Assembly (NCBI GenBank): GCA_902598825.1
Contig: CACKDD010000002.1
Location: forward strand, 1 to 64,000
DNA: 64,000 nucleotides
Direction of reading: 5' to 3'
DNA from: an uncultured Pelagibacteraceae bacterium
GTDB taxonomy: Bacteria; Pseudomonadota; Alphaproteobacteria; Pelagibacterales; Pelagibacteraceae
Shown here: piece by piece, positions 11,799 to 25,820 of the stretch
Layout: each line of letters opens with the position of its first letter
How positions within the stretch are numbered: position 1 is the first letter of the stretch
Translations under genes and position numbers: made by a program
Notes under the pieces: generated by a model
What the model was told of the DNA's origin: nothing
The model's database searches: none
What the model saw: only the letters and a program-made list of their open reading frames with translations

Positions 11799-12508
11799 TA
11801 TTTTTTCTTTTTTTCTGGTGTTTTCTTTGCTTCTTCTGCTTTTTTAATTTTTTCACTCATTGTCAATTTACTTATGTTTTTAACTGATCCTTTAACTAAG
11901 ATTTCAGCATTTTTTGCTCCAGGTATAGAACCTTTTAAATAAAGAAGTTCATTTTCTAAATCTGTTTTGATTATCTCTATATTTTGCATAGTTCTAAGTT
12001 TATCACCCATATGACCAGCCATTTTTTTTCCCTTAAAAACTTTTCCTGGATCTTGTCTTTGACCAGTTGATCCATGAGATCTATGAGATATAGAAACACC
12101 GTGAGTGGCTCTTAAACCACCAAAATTATGTCTTTTCATTGCACCAGCAAAACCTTTACCTATGGTTTTAGACCTTGTATCTACAAATTTAATGTCTTTA
12201 AATATCTCTAGTCCAAATTCATTTCCCTCTTTAAAGTTTTCGGTATTTGTAACCCGATATTCCTTCAATTTCTTTTTAGCTTCTGTGTTTTTTTTAGAAA
12301 AAAACCCTTTCATAGCTTTTGTTAACTTTGAGTTTTTAATTTTTCCATACCCAAGTTGAACAGCTTTATACCCTCTTTTATCTTCTTCAATAACTTGAAT
12401 AACTCTTGCTTTTTCCATTTTTAAAACAGTTACAGGAACTAACTGACCTGATTTATAAAATTCTCTAGTCATTCCTATTTTTTTTCCTAATAAAGCTATC
12501 TCACTCAT
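11798..12508 (-). CDS. rplC: 50S ribosomal protein L3
   Basis: LLGKKIGMTREFYKSGQLVPVTVLKM; HGVSISHRSHGSTGQRQDPGKVFKGKKMAGHMG. Confidence 0.97.
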   Translation of the reverse strand: MSEIALLGKKIGMTREFYKSGQLVPVTVLKMEKARVIQVIEEDKRGYKAVQLGYGKIKNSKLTKAMKGFFSKKNTEAKKKLKEYRVTNTENFKEGNEFGLEIFKDIKFVDTRSKTIGKGFAGAMKRHNFGGLRATHGVSISHRSHGSTGQRQDPGKVFKGKKMAGHMGDKLRTMQNIEIIKTDLENELLYLKGSIPGAKNAEILVKGSVKNISKLTMSEKIKKAEEAKKTPEKKKK

Positions 12509-12510
12509 AA

Positions 12511-12819
12511 TTAAATTTTAATCTCCACGTCAACACCAGATGCTAAATCAAGTTTCATTAATGCTTCGACTGTTTGGGGTGTTGGTTCAATTATATCTAT
12601 TAATCTCTTATGTGTTCTAGTCTCAAATTGTTCTCTACTTTTTTTGTCTATGTGTGGTGACCTTAAAACTGTATATCTTTCAATTCTAGTGGGTAATGGT
12701 ATTGGTCCTTTTATAGTAGCGCCAGTTCTCTTAACAGTATTAACAATTTCCTCTGTTGAAGCATCTAATATCTTATTATCATACGCTCTAAGTTTAATTC
12801 TAATATTTTGTTTTTCCAT
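12511..12819 (-). CDS. rpsJ: 30S ribosomal protein S10
   Basis: [56 protein letters not shown]. Confidence 0.98.
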   Translation of the reverse strand: MEKQNIRIKLRAYDNKILDASTEEIVNTVKRTGATIKGPIPLPTRIERYTVLRSPHIDKKSREQFETRTHKRLIDIIEPTPQTVEALMKLDLASGVDVEIKI

Positions 12820-12821
12820 TA

Positions 12822-14900
12822 TTAACCTGCAATCTTTTTAGTTACTTCATCTTGAACGTTCTGTGGTACTTTTGAATAATGATCAAAGAACATAGAATAT
12901 TGAGCTCTTCCTTGAGACATTGATCTTAAATTATTTATATATCCAAACATATTGGCAAGAGGAACCATCGCAGTAATTACAGTAGCATTTCCTCTTTGTT
13001 CTTGAGTGCTTATTTGTCCTCTTCTACTATTAAGATCACCAATTACGTCACCCATATAGTCTTCAGGTGTTACAACTTCAACTCTCATAACTGGTTCTAA
13101 TAATTTAAGAGTTCCCTTAGTACATGCTTCTTTAAAACATGCTCTACTAGCTAGCTCAAATGCTAACACACTAGAGTCTACATCGTGATGTAATCCATCT
13201 AAAATTGTTACTTTATAATCAATCATTGGAAATCCAGCTAAAATTCCACCATCAGAAACTGTTTCAATTCCTTTTTCAACACCAGGTATAAATTCTTTTG
13301 GAATAGCTCCACCTTTAATTTTACTTTCAACAGATCTACCCGCGCCTGGCTCTTGAGGTTCTACTAAAAGTTTAACTTTAGCAAATTGACCTGCACCACC
13401 ACTTTGTTTTTTATGAGTATATTCAACCTCAGAAGCATTTTCTAATGTTTCTCTATAAGCAACTTGGGGAGCTCCAACATTAGCCTCTACTTTAAATTCT
13501 CTTTTCATTCTATCTACAATTATATCTAGATGAAGTTCTCCCATTCCTTTAATTATAGTTTGTCCAGACTCTTCATCTGACGTTACTCTAAATGAGGGAT
13601 CTTCTTTAGCTAATCTACCTAAAGCTTCACCCATTTTCTCTTGGTCAGCTTTAGTTTTTGGTTCAACAGCAATTTCAATTACCGGATCAGGAAATTCCAT
13701 TGGCTCTAATAAAACGGGTTTTTCTTCATCACACAAAGTGTGACCTGTAATAGTATATTTCAATCCAGCCAAAGCCACGATATCACCTGCATTAGCTTCT
13801 TTGATATCTTCTCTTGAATTAGCATGCATTAGAAGCATTCTGCCAACTCTTTCTTCTTTTTCTTTAGATGAATTATAAATTCCTGTTCCAGTTTTAATTG
13901 TACCTGAATAAACTCTTATAAAAGTCAGAGAACCAACGAATGGATCGTTTGCTACCTTAAAAGCTAATGCAGAAAAACCAGCTGCATCCTCAAATTTCAT
14001 TTCTAATTCTTCTTCAGAACCAGGTTTTGTTCCCTTTATGGAACCAATATCTATTGGGCTTGGTAAATAATTAATCACAGCATCAAGTAAAGGCTGCACA
14101 CCTTTATTTTTAAATGCAGAACCAGTTAAAATTGGGACAAAACTAAAATTAAGTGTACCTTTTCTAATACATTTTATTAAATCTTCTTCTTTAATTTCAT
14201 CACCATTTAAATAAGATTCCATTAATTTTTCATCTTGCTCAACAGCCATTTCAACTAATTCTGTTCTATATTTTTGAGATATTTCTTTTAGTTCATCAGG
14301 AATTTCTTTATATTCCCACTCAGCTCCCAAAGCTTCATTTTTCCATACTTGAGCTTTCATTTTAACTAGATCCACAACTCCAGTTAAAGAGGACTCAATA
14401 CCAATAGGAACTTGTATTGGTAATGGTTTAGCACCTAGTCTATCTCTAATCATGTCAATACATCTAAAAAAATCTGCACCAGTTCTATCCAGTTTATTAA
14501 CAAAACAAATTCTCGGTACTTTGTATTTGTCTGCTTGTCTCCAGACAGTTTCTGATTGAGGTTCTACACCTGCTACACCATCAAAAACAGCGACCGCACC
14601 ATCTAAAACTTTTAAAGATCGTTCAACTTCAATAGTAAAATCAACGTGGCCAGGGGTATCAATAATATTAATTCTGTGATCTTGCCAAAAACAAGTTGTA
14701 GCGGCTGAGGTAATCGTGATACCTCTCTCTTGTTCTTGCTCCATCCAATCCATTGTTGCTGCACCATCATGCACTTCACCAATCTTATGACTTTTTCCAG
14801 TATAGTATAAAACTCTTTCAGTAGTTGTTGTCTTACCAGCATCAATGTGGGCCATGATACCAATATTTCTATACTTATCTAATGTATGAGTTCTAGCCAT
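12822..14900 (-). CDS. fusA: elongation factor G
   Basis: [50 protein letters not shown]. Confidence 0.98.
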   Translation of the reverse strand: MARTHTLDKYRNIGIMAHIDAGKTTTTERVLYYTGKSHKIGEVHDGAATMDWMEQEQERGITITSAATTCFWQDHRINIIDTPGHVDFTIEVERSLKVLDGAVAVFDGVAGVEPQSETVWRQADKYKVPRICFVNKLDRTGADFFRCIDMIRDRLGAKPLPIQVPIGIESSLTGVVDLVKMKAQVWKNEALGAEWEYKEIPDELKEISQKYRTELVEMAVEQDEKLMESYLNGDEIKEEDLIKCIRKGTLNFSFVPILTGSAFKNKGVQPLLDAVINYLPSPIDIGSIKGTKPGSEEELEMKFEDAAGFSALAFKVANDPFVGSLTFIRVYSGTIKTGTGIYNSSKEKEERVGRMLLMHANSREDIKEANAGDIVALAGLKYTITGHTLCDEEKPVLLEPMEFPDPVIEIAVEPKTKADQEKMGEALGRLAKEDPSFRVTSDEESGQTIIKGMGELHLDIIVDRMKREFKVEANVGAPQVAYRETLENASEVEYTHKKQSGGAGQFAKVKLLVEPQEPGAGRSVESKIKGGAIPKEFIPGVEKGIETVSDGGILAGFPMIDYKVTILDGLHHDVDSSVLAFELASRACFKEACTKGTLKLLEPVMRVEVVTPEDYMGDVIGDLNSRRGQISTQEQRGNATVITAMVPLANMFGYINNLRSMSQGRAQYSMFFDHYSKVPQNVQDEVTKKIAG

Positions 14901-14906
14901 AATCTA

Positions 14907-15377
14907 TTACCACCTAAAATGTGCGAAAGCTTTATTTGACTCAGCCATCTTATGCACATCCTCTCTTTTTTTAACTGCAGCACCTTTTTTTTCATATGCA
15001 TCGTAAAGTTCATTAAAAATTTTATCTGACATATGTTTATCTTTTCTTTTTCTAGCAGAATCTACTAACCATCTGATTGCTAAAGCTTGAGCTCTTTTAC
15101 TTTTTACCTCAACAGGTACTTGGTAAGTAGCTCCTCCAACTCTTCTAGATCTAACTTCTACGGTTGGCTTTATGTTGTTTATGGCTTCGTTAAAAATATT
15201 TATTGGCTCATCTTTTGATTTTGTTTTAATTTTTTCTATAGCATCGTATACTATTTTAGCAGCTACACCTCTTTTGCCATCGTACATAATGTTATTAATT
15301 AATTTTGGAATAATAGTTGAGTTAAATTTTGGATCTGGAACGATATTTTTTTTAGGTTGAGTTTTTTTTCTAGACAT
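14907..15377 (-). CDS. rpsG: 30S ribosomal protein S7
   Basis: MSRKKTQPKKNIVPDPKFNS; RRVGGATYQVPVEVKSKRAQALAIRWLVDSARKR. Confidence 0.97.
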   Translation of the reverse strand: MSRKKTQPKKNIVPDPKFNSTIIPKLINNIMYDGKRGVAAKIVYDAIEKIKTKSKDEPINIFNEAINNIKPTVEVRSRRVGGATYQVPVEVKSKRAQALAIRWLVDSARKRKDKHMSDKIFNELYDAYEKKGAAVKKREDVHKMAESNKAFAHFRW

Positions 15378-15379
15378 AA

Positions 15380-15751
15380 TTATTTACCTTTTTTCGTTCC
15401 ATATAAAGATCTTCTTTTTTTTCTATTTGCAACACCTTGTGTATCTAGATTTCCTCTTAAAATATGATAACGAACACCAGGTAAGTCTTTAACTCTTCCA
15501 CCTCTTATCAATACAACAGAATGTTCTTGTAGATTGTGACCTTCACCAGGAATATAAGCAGTTACTTCAAAACCATTTGATAATCTCACCCTTGCAACTT
15601 TTCTTAAAGCTGAGTTTGGTTTTTTTGGTGTCGTTGTGTAAACCTTAACACAAACACCTCTTTTTAGAGGTTGCTTTTGCAATGCAGGAACCTTGTTCCT
15701 TGCTAATGGTTTAGTTCTTTTTTTTCTTAACAACTGGTTAATAGTTGGCAT
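15380..15751 (-). CDS. rpsL: 30S ribosomal protein S12
   Basis: [60 protein letters not shown]. Confidence 0.98.
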   Translation of the reverse strand: MPTINQLLRKKRTKPLARNKVPALQKQPLKRGVCVKVYTTTPKKPNSALRKVARVRLSNGFEVTAYIPGEGHNLQEHSVVLIRGGRVKDLPGVRYHILRGNLDTQGVANRKKRRSLYGTKKGK

Positions 15752-15917
15752 AAATTCTGTTTTAAATATTAGTTTATTTTTGAGTGAAATAACTGACAGG
15801 TTATTTGTGGCAGCGTTTAGTGTGATAAGTTAACACTACATTCCAACCAAAAATATCGCCAAATTACTTATTAATTTGACTTTGTCAAACTAAAACTAAG
15901 AAACTGATGTGTTATTT

Positions 15918-18900
15918 TTATTGATTTGTAGGCGTTTCTGACTGTTCAATCTTCTCTTGCTCAGAAAGAAATTTATTGTCATCTTCAAGGGCTTTTTTAT
16001 TCCATTTGTTCTTAATGTTTCCAGTTCCGGCTGGGACTAGTCGTCCAACAATTACATTTTCTTTAAGACCATTTAATGGATCAACTTTACCTTTAATTGC
16101 AGCATCTGTAAGAACTCTTGTTGTTTCTTGAAAAGAAGCAGCTGAAATGAAAGACTCTGTTTGTAGTGATGCTTTAGTAATCCCCATTAGCACTCTTTCA
16201 CCTGTTGCTGGAGTTTTTCCATCAGCTTTTAATTTCTCATTTACATTGTCAAATTTTATTCTGTCTATTATCTCACCAGGAAGATAGCTTGAGTCTCCTG
16301 TAGTTTTAACTTCAACTTTTTTCAACATTTGTCTTAAAATAGTTTCAATGTGTTTATCATTAATTATAACACCTTGAAGTCGATAAACTTCTTGAACTTG
16401 ATTAACAAAATACTCAGTTAATTCTTTTATACCCAAAATACGCAATATATCGTGAGGTAAAGGTTGACCGTCTAACAAATATTCACCTTTTTTAATTTTT
16501 TCACCCTGGTTAAAATTAATATGTTTACCTTTTGGAATTAAATAATTTGATGGTTCTGCTCCATCTTCTGGTACTATTGATACTCTTTGTTTCCCTCTTA
16601 CTTCTTTACCAAAAACAACTTGTCCATCGTTTTCAGCAATGATTGCACTATCTTTAGCTTTTCTTGCTTCAAATAATTCTGCAACTCTAGGTAATCCTCC
16701 AGTAATATCTTTAGTCTTAGTGGTTTCTTTTGGTAATCTAGCAATTACATCTCCAGCAGAAACTTTTTGACCATCTTTAACAGATAAAATTGAGTCAGGT
16801 ACTAAATAATACCTAGCTTCATTATCATCAGCTTTTTTAATTACGTTACCCTTTTCATCTCTAAGAGTTATTCTAGGTTTTAAGTCTGAACTTTTAGATT
16901 GCGATCTCCAATCAACAACAGATTTTGATGATATACCAGTTGCGTCATCAGTTGTTTCTTGAATTGAAACACCATCTATTAAATCTACAAAACCTGCAAT
17001 ACCACTTTTCTCAGCGATAACAGGTGTTGTATAAGGATCCCATTCACAAATTTTTGTATTTGCTTTAACTTTGTCTCCATTTTTAAAAAATACTTTTGAA
17101 CCATAAGCTACTTTATAAACTGCTATTTGTACTCCATTGTCATCTTCAATTGACAGCTGAGTATTTCTACCCATAACAATTAAATTTTTCTTTGAGTCTT
17201 CTAAAATGTTTGAATTTAATATCTTTAAAGTACCCTCGCTTTTGCTTACTATTTGAGAATCTTGTTTGACTGAGGCTGTACCACCAACGTGGAACGTTCT
17301 CATTGTTAATTGAGTACCTGGTTCTCCAATTGATTGGGCTGAAATCATTCCAATTGCTTCTCCAACATGAACCATTTTACCCCTTGATAAATCTCTTCCA
17401 TAAGAAGTTGCACAAACACCTTCTTTACTTCCACAAGTCATTACAGAGTAAACTTTAATTGATTTTACTCCTGCTGCATCTATTTTGTCACAACCAGCTT
17501 CATCTATCATTGTTGATTTTTTGATAACAATGTCACCTGTAAGTGGATTTTTTACATCATCAAATGTAATTCTTCCTAAGGCTCTTTCTGATAAACTTAC
17601 TACAACATTACCACCCTCTAATATTTCAGAAAGTTCAATAAATCCTGGATTTTTACAATCACATTCTTTTTTAGTTACAGTTAAGTCCTGAGCAACATCG
17701 CAAAGTCTTCTTGTTAAATATCCTGAACTTGCAGTCTTAAGTGCTGTATCAGCTAATCCTTTTCTAGCTCCATGAGTAGAATTGAAATATTCAAGAGCTG
17801 TTAAACCTTCTTTGAAATTTGAAGTAATTGGACTTTCAATAATTTCTCCAGACGGTTTAGCAATTAATCCTCTCATACCTGCTAATTGTTTCATCTGGGC
17901 AGCAGATCCTCTAGCTCCACTATCAGCCATCATAAATACTGAATTAATCTTAAGTCCTTCAGAAGTTTTTTCTGTCGCTGAAATACCCTTCATCATTTCT
18001 CCTGCAACTTTATCCGTACATTTAGACCAGGCATCAACAACTTTATTGTATTTTTCACCTCTTGTGATCAAACCTTCAGAATATTGTGTTTCATAATCAG
18101 CAATTAATTTTTTTGTATCATCAATTAATTGAGTTTTGTTTGGTGGAATAACCAGATCATCTTTACCAAATGAAATTCCTGCTTTAAATGCATGTTTAAA
18201 ACCTAAATCTTTTAATTTATCACAAAAAATAACAGTTGTTTTTTGACCACAAAATCTAAAAACTATATCAATTATTTCTGAAACAGTTTTTTTAGGAAGT
18301 AATCTATCAATTAATGAAAATTTGATATCTTTATTTTTTGGAAGTAAATTCGCTAACAAAAACCTTCCTGCTGTAGAAGTGTATTTTTCAAATTTCTTAT
18401 TTCCTTTTTCATCAACAGTTTCAAATCTAGATATAATTGTACTATGTACTTTTATTTGTCCTGAAGATAATGCAAACTCTATTTGATCTGCATCTAAGAA
18501 ATATCCTGAAGGTTTGTCAGTCACTGGTTCTTGAGATAAATAATAAATTCCCAAGATCATATCCTGACTAGGTACAATAATTGGTTTTCCATTAGATGGA
18601 GATAAAATATTATTTGTAGAAAGCATCAATATTCTAGCTTCTAATTGAGCTTCTAAACTTAATGGAACGTGAACAGCCATTTGATCTCCATCAAAGTCAG
18701 CGTTGAATGCAGCACAAGTCAGAGGGTGCAATTCAATTGCATCACCTTCAATTAATTTTGGTTCAAAGGCTTGAACGCCTAATCTATGAAGAGTTGGTGC
18801 TCTGTTTAACAAAACTGGATGTTCTCTAACTATTAATTCTAAAGCATCCCATACAGCATTTGTTTCTTTTTCAACTAATTTTTTTGCTTGTTTAATAGTT

Positions 18901-20087
18901 GACGCTAAACCTAATTTATTAAGTCTTGCATATAAGAATGGTTTAAATAATTCTAGTGCCATTTTTTTTGGCAATCCACATTCATGCAACTTTAAATCTG
19001 GGCCAACTACAATTACAGAACGCCCAGAATAATCAACTCTTTTACCTAGTAGGTTCTGTCTAAATCTTCCTTGTTTACCTTTTAGCATTTCTGCTAAAGA
19101 TTTAAGTGGTCTTTTACCTGTTCCTGTAATTACTCTGCCTCTTCTACCGTTATCAAACAATGCATCTACAGATTCCTGCAGCATCCGTTTTTCATTTCTT
19201 ACAATTATATCTGGAGCTTTAAGATCCATTAATCTTTTTAAACGGTTATTTCTATTAATAACTCTTCTATAAAGATCGTTTAAATCAGAGGTAGCAAATC
19301 TACCACCATCAAGAGGAACTAATGGTCGTAATTCAGGTGGAATTACTGGAACAACAGTCATAATCATCCACTCTGGTTTTTGTCCAGTCTCAATAAAAGA
19401 CTCAATTAATTTTAGTCTTTTTATTGCTCTTTCCTCATTAACTTTTGATTTAGTCTCTTTAATATAACTTGCTAAATTTTTTCTTTCTAATTCTAAGTCA
19501 AGATTTTTGAGCATTTCAAGAACAGCTTCAGCTCCAATGCCAGCAGTAAAAGCCTCTTCACCATATTCGTCCTGATATTTAGCTAATTCTTCCTCACTTA
19601 AAATCTGATTTTTTTGTAAGCCAGTTAAACCAGGTTCAATTACAATAAAATTCTCAAAATATAATACTCTTTCTACTTCTTTTAATTTCATATCCACAGC
19701 AAGAGCTATTCTGCTTGGTAATGACTTTAAAAACCAAATATGTGCTACTGGTGTTGCTAAATTTATATGACCCATTCTTTCTCTTCGAACATTTGATTTT
19801 GTTACTTCAACACCACATTTTTCACATATTATCCCCCTAAATTTCATTCTTTTATATTTTCCACATAAACATTCGTAATCTTTTATTGGGCCAAAAATTC
19901 TAGCACAAAAAAGACCATCTTTTTCAGGTCTGAAAGTTCTATAGTTTATTGTTTCAGGTTTTTTAATTTCACCATAAGTCCATGACTTAATCTTTTCAGG
20001 GCTAGCTAAAGATATTTTGATGCTATTAAAATTTTGTGCTTCAGAAATTTCTGAGTTTTTAAATAGATCTGTTAATTCTTTTTTCAT
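15918..20087 (-). CDS. rpoC: DNA-directed RNA polymerase subunit beta'
   Basis: [20 protein letters not shown] catalytic motif; [23 protein letters not shown] zinc finger. Confidence 0.98.
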   Translation of the reverse strand: MKKELTDLFKNSEISEAQNFNSIKISLASPEKIKSWTYGEIKKPETINYRTFRPEKDGLFCARIFGPIKDYECLCGKYKRMKFRGIICEKCGVEVTKSNVRRERMGHINLATPVAHIWFLKSLPSRIALAVDMKLKEVERVLYFENFIVIEPGLTGLQKNQILSEEELAKYQDEYGEEAFTAGIGAEAVLEMLKNLDLELERKNLASYIKETKSKVNEERAIKRLKLIESFIETGQKPEWMIMTVVPVIPPELRPLVPLDGGRFATSDLNDLYRRVINRNNRLKRLMDLKAPDIIVRNEKRMLQESVDALFDNGRRGRVITGTGKRPLKSLAEMLKGKQGRFRQNLLGKRVDYSGRSVIVVGPDLKLHECGLPKKMALELFKPFLYARLNKLGLASTIKQAKKLVEKETNAVWDALELIVREHPVLLNRAPTLHRLGVQAFEPKLIEGDAIELHPLTCAAFNADFDGDQMAVHVPLSLEAQLEARILMLSTNNILSPSNGKPIIVPSQDMILGIYYLSQEPVTDKPSGYFLDADQIEFALSSGQIKVHSTIISRFETVDEKGNKKFEKYTSTAGRFLLANLLPKNKDIKFSLIDRLLPKKTVSEIIDIVFRFCGQKTTVIFCDKLKDLGFKHAFKAGISFGKDDLVIPPNKTQLIDDTKKLIADYETQYSEGLITRGEKYNKVVDAWSKCTDKVAGEMMKGISATEKTSEGLKINSVFMMADSGARGSAAQMKQLAGMRGLIAKPSGEIIESPITSNFKEGLTALEYFNSTHGARKGLADTALKTASSGYLTRRLCDVAQDLTVTKKECDCKNPGFIELSEILEGGNVVVSLSERALGRITFDDVKNPLTGDIVIKKSTMIDEAGCDKIDAAGVKSIKVYSVMTCGSKEGVCATSYGRDLSRGKMVHVGEAIGMISAQSIGEPGTQLTMRTFHVGGTASVKQDSQIVSKSEGTLKILNSNILEDSKKNLIVMGRNTQLSIEDDNGVQIAVYKVAYGSKVFFKNGDKVKANTKICEWDPYTTPVIAEKSGIAGFVDLIDGVSIQETTDDATGISSKSVVDWRSQSKSSDLKPRITLRDEKGNVIKKADDNEARYYLVPDSILSVKDGQKVSAGDVIARLPKETTKTKDITGGLPRVAELFEARKAKDSAIIAENDGQVVFGKEVRGKQRVSIVPEDGAEPSNYLIPKGKHINFNQGEKIKKGEYLLDGQPLPHDILRILGIKELTEYFVNQVQEVYRLQGVIINDKHIETILRQMLKKVEVKTTGDSSYLPGEIIDRIKFDNVNEKLKADGKTPATGERVLMGITKASLQTESFISAASFQETTRVLTDAAIKGKVDPLNGLKENVIVGRLVPAGTGNIKNKWNKKALEDDNKFLSEQEKIEQSETPTNQ

Positions 20088-20089
20088 AA

Positions 20090-23000
20090 CTAGTTTAACT
20101 CCACATTTAATGCTAAAGATTTAATTTCTTTTACTAATACGTTGAAAGATTCTGGTATACCAGATTCAAAGTTTTCTTCACCTTTTACAATAGTTTCATA
20201 AACTTTAACTCTTCCAGCGACATCATCTGACTTAACAGTTAAGATTTCTTGAAGAGTGTATGATGCACCGTATGCCTCTAAAGCCCAAACTTCCATCTCA
20301 CCAAATCTTTGACCACCCAGTTGTGCTTTTCCTCCTAAAGGTTGTTGAGTAACTAAGCTGTATGGACCTGTAGATCTTGCGTGAATTTTATCTTCCACCA
20401 AGTGATGTAGTTTAAGCATATAAATTATTCCTACAGTAACTGGTCTATCAAATTTTTCTCCAGTTCTTCCATCCCATAAATATGTCTGTCCAGATTTAGG
20501 GAGATTAGCAAGTTCAAGCATTTCTGTTACATTTTTCTCTTTAGCACCATCAAAGACTGGTGTTGAGATAGCTATTCCATTTTGTAAATTTTCACATAAG
20601 TCTCTAAATTCAGTTTTACTTAGTTTGTCAACTTTTTGATTAAATATTTCCTCTCCATAAACAGATTTTAAAAAACATTCTATTTTTTCATTTCTTTCAA
20701 TTTTTTTGTTATTTTCATTAACTAATTTTTTAATTTGTTCCCCAAATTCTTTACACGCCCAGCCAAGGTGTGTTTCTAATATTTGACCAACGTTCATTCT
20801 ACTTGGAACTCCTAATGGGTTTAATACTATGTCAACAGGTCTACCATCTTCTCTATATGGCATATCTTCTACGGGAACAATTTTACTAACAACACCTTTG
20901 TTACCATGCCTTCCTGACATTTTATCACCTGGTCTTAATCTTCTTTTTATAGCTACAAAAACTTTTACCATTTTCATAACGCTAGGCAGAAGATCATCGC
21001 CACTTCTGATTTTTAGAACTTTATCTTCAAATCTTTCTGTAATATCTTGTTTTGCTTGATTATATTGTTCTTTTAATTGAGCTAAAGTTGCTTCATCTTT
21101 AGTGTTACTTGGTATTATCTTAAAAACATCATTAATATTAATTTGACTGATAATTTCAAAATCTAATTTTGTTCCAGCTTCAATATCTTTTATTTTCTTG
21201 TTTAAAGATGAACCAGTTAAGATTTGAGATGCTCTTTGTTTAATACTTCTCTCTAAAATTTCTTCTTCCACTATTTTATCTTGTTGAACTTCTTCAATTT
21301 CAGCTCTTTCAATAGTTATTGATCTTTCATCTTTTTCAATTCCATGTCTATTAAAAACTCTAACATCTACGACTGTACCACTGCTGCCTCTAGACATTCT
21401 TAAAGAAGTGTCAGTAACATCAATTGCTTTTTCACCAAAAATAGATCTTAATAATTTTTCCTCTGGTCCTGATGCTGAATCCCCTTTTGGTGTTACTTTA
21501 CCAACTAAAATATCACCTGCATTAACTTCAGCTCCTATGTAAACTACACCAGACTCATCTAAATTCTTTAAAGCTTCTTCATTTACATTAGGAATGTCTC
21601 TGGTAATTTCTTCCTCACCTAATTTAGTGTCTCTCGCCATAATTTCATATTCAACAATGTGAACTGATGTAAATACGTCATCTGTAACACATCTCTCTGA
21701 AATTAAGATTGAGTCTTCAAAATTATAACCTTGCCATGGCATGAATGCGACTGTCACATTTTTTCCAAGAGCCAATTCACCAAGTTTAGTTGAAGGTCCA
21801 TCTGCTATTATATCACCAGTTTTAACTTTATCTCCAACTCTTACCAACGGTCTTTGATTGATACATGTATTTTGATTAGACCTTTTAAATTTTTGAAGAT
21901 TATATATATCTACACCTGATTTTGAAAAATCAGTTTCTTCAGTAACTTTAATTACTATTCTCTTACCATCAATTTTATCTACTACTCCATCTCTTTTTGC
22001 TACAATTGTAACTCCTGAGTCTAAAGCTACATCACTTTCAATACCAGTACCAACCAAAGGTGCTTCTGGTTTTAAAAGAGGAACTGCTTGTCTCATCATA
22101 TTTGAACCCATAAGAGCTCTATTTGCATCATCATTTTCTAAAAAAGGAATCAATGAAGCAGCAACTGAAACTAATTGTTTAGGAGATACATCTATGTAAT
22201 CAATTGTTTCTGGTTTGGACAAAAGAAAATTTAAATTTTCTCTACAAGAAACTAATTCTTCAATAATTTTTCCATTTTTATCAATTTTTGTATTCGCCTG
22301 AGCAATAGTAAACTTGGTTTCCTCCATAGCAGATAAGTATTCAACATTATCTTGAACTACCCCATCCTTAACTCTTTTATATGGACTTTCTATGAAACCA
22401 TATTTGTTAATTTTTGCATAAGTAGAAAGACTATTAATTAAACCAATGTTTGGGCCCTCTGGTGTTTCAATTGGGCAAATTCTTCCGTAATGAGTTGGAT
22501 GAACATCTCTAACTTCAAAACCAGCTCTTTCTCTAGTTAATCCACCAGGTCCTAATGCAGAAACTCTTCTTTTATGAGTAATTTCTGAAAGTGGATTTGT
22601 TTGATCCATAAATTGAGAAAGTTGTGAACTTGCAAAAAAATCCTTTAAGGAAACAGTGAGTGGTTTTGCGTTAATCAGATCTTGGGGCATTGCTGACTCA
22701 ATATCTAGAGTAGTCATTTTTTCCTTGATGGCTCTTTCCATTCTATAAACACCAATACGTGCTTGGTTTTCAACTAGTTCACCAACTGATCTAACTCTTC
22801 TATTTCCTAAATGGTCAATATCATCAACTTCATCTTTGCCATCTCTGAGGTCTAACATTTTATGAATAATTGCAATAATATCATCATTTCTTAAAATAGT
22901 AATTTTATCAGAGGACTCTAAATTAAGTCTGGAATTCATTTTTACTCTACCTACATCAGATAAATCGTATCTATCAGAACTAAAAAATAAATTATTAAAA

Positions 23001-24178
23001 ATTTGTCCAGCTATTTCAATTGTAGGTGGTTCACCGGGTCTAAGCATTTTGTATATTTCTGTTATAGCTTCATCTTTATTATTATTTTTATCATTAAGTA
23101 TTGTTGTTAATAAATAGGGTCCTTTATTGATAGAGTTTGTAACCGAAATATTTAATGAATGAATGTTTGCGTCCAATATTTGTTGTATAACGGTATCATT
23201 TAACTCAGTACCAATTTTAAAAATTCCTTCCTCTTCATCACTTATCTTTATATCTTCATGTAAAAATTTACCATACAGTGACTCTCTTGAAACAAATATG
23301 TCTTTTAAACCATCATTTGCTAACTTCTTTGCATTTAAAAAATTAATTTTTTCACCTAAAGTGATGACTACTTTTCCAGTTTTTGCATCTACTACTTCCT
23401 CAGAAAAATTTTTTGCTTTATAGTTTTCTGGGTTAAATTTAGTTTTCCATTTCTCTGTTTTAGTATCATAAGTATATTTTTCATTTTCATAAAATTCATT
23501 AGCAATTTCTGATTTTGTAAAGCCTAATGCAAGTAATAATGTTGATGCAAGGATTTTTTTCTTTCTATCAATCTTGAAATATAAATAATCTTTAACATCA
23601 TATTCAAAATCTAACCAAGATCCTCTGTTAGGAATTACTCTACAATTAAATAAAAGTTTTCCACTAGCATGTGTTTTTCCTTTATCATGGTCAAAGAACA
23701 CACCTGGGCTTCTATGCATTTGATTTACTACTACTCTTTGAACACCATTTGTAATAAATGTTCCACTATTTGTCATCATTGGAACTTCACCCATGTAAAC
23801 TTCCTGTTCTTTAGCAGACAATATATCTTTAGTATTATTTTCAGGATCAATTTCGTAAACTACAAGTCTCAAAGTACATTTTAAAGCAGACGAGTAAGTT
23901 AGTCCTCTAGTTATACATTCTTCAACGTCAAACTTTGGCTTTTCTAATCTATACGAAATGTATTCTAAAGTAGCTTTATCGTTAAGATCTTCTATTGGAA
24001 AAATACTTTTAAAAACTCTATCAAACCCTTTTGTTAAATCTCCTGCATTAGCGTCAAAAAAAGTCAACTCATCATATGAATTTTTTTGAACTTCTATAAG
24101 GTTTGGAATAGATAAACTTTCTTTTAGTTTACCAAAACTTTTTCTTACGTTCTTTTTTTCCGTAAAAGATATTTGCAT
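20090..24178 (-). CDS. rpoB: DNA-directed RNA polymerase subunit beta
   Basis: [65 protein letters not shown]. Confidence 0.98.
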   Translation of the reverse strand: MQISFTEKKNVRKSFGKLKESLSIPNLIEVQKNSYDELTFFDANAGDLTKGFDRVFKSIFPIEDLNDKATLEYISYRLEKPKFDVEECITRGLTYSSALKCTLRLVVYEIDPENNTKDILSAKEQEVYMGEVPMMTNSGTFITNGVQRVVVNQMHRSPGVFFDHDKGKTHASGKLLFNCRVIPNRGSWLDFEYDVKDYLYFKIDRKKKILASTLLLALGFTKSEIANEFYENEKYTYDTKTEKWKTKFNPENYKAKNFSEEVVDAKTGKVVITLGEKINFLNAKKLANDGLKDIFVSRESLYGKFLHEDIKISDEEEGIFKIGTELNDTVIQQILDANIHSLNISVTNSINKGPYLLTTILNDKNNNKDEAITEIYKMLRPGEPPTIEIAGQIFNNLFFSSDRYDLSDVGRVKMNSRLNLESSDKITILRNDDIIAIIHKMLDLRDGKDEVDDIDHLGNRRVRSVGELVENQARIGVYRMERAIKEKMTTLDIESAMPQDLINAKPLTVSLKDFFASSQLSQFMDQTNPLSEITHKRRVSALGPGGLTRERAGFEVRDVHPTHYGRICPIETPEGPNIGLINSLSTYAKINKYGFIESPYKRVKDGVVQDNVEYLSAMEETKFTIAQANTKIDKNGKIIEELVSCRENLNFLLSKPETIDYIDVSPKQLVSVAASLIPFLENDDANRALMGSNMMRQAVPLLKPEAPLVGTGIESDVALDSGVTIVAKRDGVVDKIDGKRIVIKVTEETDFSKSGVDIYNLQKFKRSNQNTCINQRPLVRVGDKVKTGDIIADGPSTKLGELALGKNVTVAFMPWQGYNFEDSILISERCVTDDVFTSVHIVEYEIMARDTKLGEEEITRDIPNVNEEALKNLDESGVVYIGAEVNAGDILVGKVTPKGDSASGPEEKLLRSIFGEKAIDVTDTSLRMSRGSSGTVVDVRVFNRHGIEKDERSITIERAEIEEVQQDKIVEEEILERSIKQRASQILTGSSLNKKIKDIEAGTKLDFEIISQININDVFKIIPSNTKDEATLAQLKEQYNQAKQDITERFEDKVLKIRSGDDLLPSVMKMVKVFVAIKRRLRPGDKMSGRHGNKGVVSKIVPVEDMPYREDGRPVDIVLNPLGVPSRMNVGQILETHLGWACKEFGEQIKKLVNENNKKIERNEKIECFLKSVYGEEIFNQKVDKLSKTEFRDLCENLQNGIAISTPVFDGAKEKNVTEMLELANLPKSGQTYLWDGRTGEKFDRPVTVGIIYMLKLHHLVEDKIHARSTGPYSLVTQQPLGGKAQLGGQRFGEMEVWALEAYGASYTLQEILTVKSDDVAGRVKVYETIVKGEENFESGIPESFNVLVKEIKSLALNVELN

Positions 24179-24189
24179 CTATGTTCAAT

Positions 24190-24211
24190 ACTGATTAAAA
24201 AATTAATCAGT
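24190..24211 (-). promoter_or_regulatory. Perfect 9-bp stem hairpin in the rplL-rpoB gap (candidate attenuator/processing site)
   Basis: ACTGATTAA-AAAA-TTAATCAGT read directly; sits between rplL stop and rpoB start. Confidence 0.5.
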
Positions 24212-24232
24212 AATTAAAAATTTCCTATTAAT

Positions 24233-24598
24233 TTACTTAAGTTCTACTTTTGCGCCTGCAGCTTCTAACTTAGCTTTTATCTCTTCAGCTTCTTTTTTTG
24301 GAACACCAGTTTTTACTTCTTTCGGTGCACCTTCAACTAAATCTTTTGCTTCTTTCAGACCAAGGGATGTAGCTGCTCTTACTTCTTTAATGACATTAAT
24401 CTTTTTATCTCCTGCAGAAACTAACATGATTGTGAAGTCATCTTTATCCTCTGCTGCTGCTGCTGCACCTGCTGCTGCTGGAGCTGCTGCTGCCATTGGG
24501 GTTACTCCCCATTTTTCTTCTAGTTGTTTTGAAAGATCTGCAGCTTCTGCTACAGTCAAACTTGATAAATCTTCTATAATTTTATTTAGGTCTGGCAT
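24233..24598 (-). CDS. rplL: 50S ribosomal protein L7/L12
   Basis: Ala-rich hinge; [42 protein letters not shown]. Confidence 0.98.
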   Translation of the reverse strand: MPDLNKIIEDLSSLTVAEAADLSKQLEEKWGVTPMAAAAPAAAGAAAAAEDKDDFTIMLVSAGDKKINVIKEVRAATSLGLKEAKDLVEGAPKEVKTGVPKKEAEEIKAKLEAAGAKVELK

Positions 24599-24603
24599 AA
24601 TGT

Positions 24604-25125
24604 CTACTCTTTAGGTTGTGTTTCAGAATTTTCTGGTGGTAAATTACTCATTTTTTCCGATCGTGCAAGTAAAATACTCACTAATTTTGAAGCTGAGGCA
24701 TTCAGAATTCCCACAATATTTGCTCTGGCTTCATCTAATGTAGGTAAATTAGCGACATTTAATACTCCGGCTTGATCCAGAACCTCATTATCCATTATTC
24801 CACCAATTAATTTGAGATTCTCATTATCTTTAGCAAATTTTGATAAAATTCTAGCAGACATAATTGCATCCTCTCCGAAAGCAACAGCTGTAGGTCCAGT
24901 AAATAAATTAGATAAACCTTTACACTTAGTTTTTTCTAAAGCTAATTTAGTAATTCTGTTTTTTGTAATTTTAAAAATAATCCCATGCTCTCTCATTTTA
25001 GATCTTAATTCATCTAATTGTACCATTGTTAAACCTTGATAATGAGTGACCATGATTGCTTTACTATTTTCAAATTGAGAAGTCATCTCAGTTATATAAT
25101 TTTTCTTTTGTTCTTTATTCATCAT
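24604..25125 (-). CDS. rplJ: 50S ribosomal protein L10
   Basis: [40 protein letters not shown]. Confidence 0.96.
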   Translation of the reverse strand: MMNKEQKKNYITEMTSQFENSKAIMVTHYQGLTMVQLDELRSKMREHGIIFKITKNRITKLALEKTKCKGLSNLFTGPTAVAFGEDAIMSARILSKFAKDNENLKLIGGIMDNEVLDQAGVLNVANLPTLDEARANIVGILNASASKLVSILLARSEKMSNLPPENSETQPKE

Positions 25126-25130
25126 AATAA

Positions 25131-25820
25131 TTAAATATTTTTACCCAATTTCAATTTATAAGAAACACCCATAGTTGAAGTTATAAACGCTGATTTTATT
25201 AAATCTCCTTTAACAGTATTATTAGATTTTTCTTTTTCTAGTGTATCTAACACTGCATTAAAATTTTTAATTAGTTGTTCGTCATTAAAAGATTTTTTTC
25301 CAATACTAACACCAATATTTCCATCTTTATCATTTCTAATTTCTGCTTGACCTGATTTAGCATTTAAAATTGCAGTTTTTAAATCTTCTGTAACTGAACC
25401 TAGTTTTGGATTAGGCATTAAGCCTTTAGGTCCAAGAACTTTACCTAATTTAGATAATTTAATCATCATTGAAGGCGTACAGATTAATTTTTCAAAATTC
25501 ATTTCACCATTTTTTATTTTTTCAATAAAATCATCTCCTCCAATAATATCTGCACCAGCAGTTTTTGCTTCAGAAGATTTTACATCTTCACAAACAACTG
25601 CTACTTTAACTTTTTTTCCAGTACCCCCTGGAAGATTTACAACGGTTCTTATATTAATTTCACTTTTCTTTTGTTTATTATTAATTTGGAAACTTATATC
25701 AAGTGACTCATCAAATTTTGTAGTACAATTTTTTTTAACAACAGGTAAAAGATTTTCAATCATTTCTGATGGAAGATCAGATGTTTTTACAGGAAGTTTT
25801 TTAAATCTTTTAGACTTCAT
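25131..25820 (-). CDS. rplA: 50S ribosomal protein L1
   Basis: NLPGGTGKKVKVAVVCE; LGKVLGPKGLMPNPKLGSV. Confidence 0.97.
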   Translation of the reverse strand: MKSKRFKKLPVKTSDLPSEMIENLLPVVKKNCTTKFDESLDISFQINNKQKKSEINIRTVVNLPGGTGKKVKVAVVCEDVKSSEAKTAGADIIGGDDFIEKIKNGEMNFEKLICTPSMMIKLSKLGKVLGPKGLMPNPKLGSVTEDLKTAILNAKSGQAEIRNDKDGNIGVSIGKKSFNDEQLIKNFNAVLDTLEKEKSNNTVKGDLIKSAFITSTMGVSYKLKLGKNI

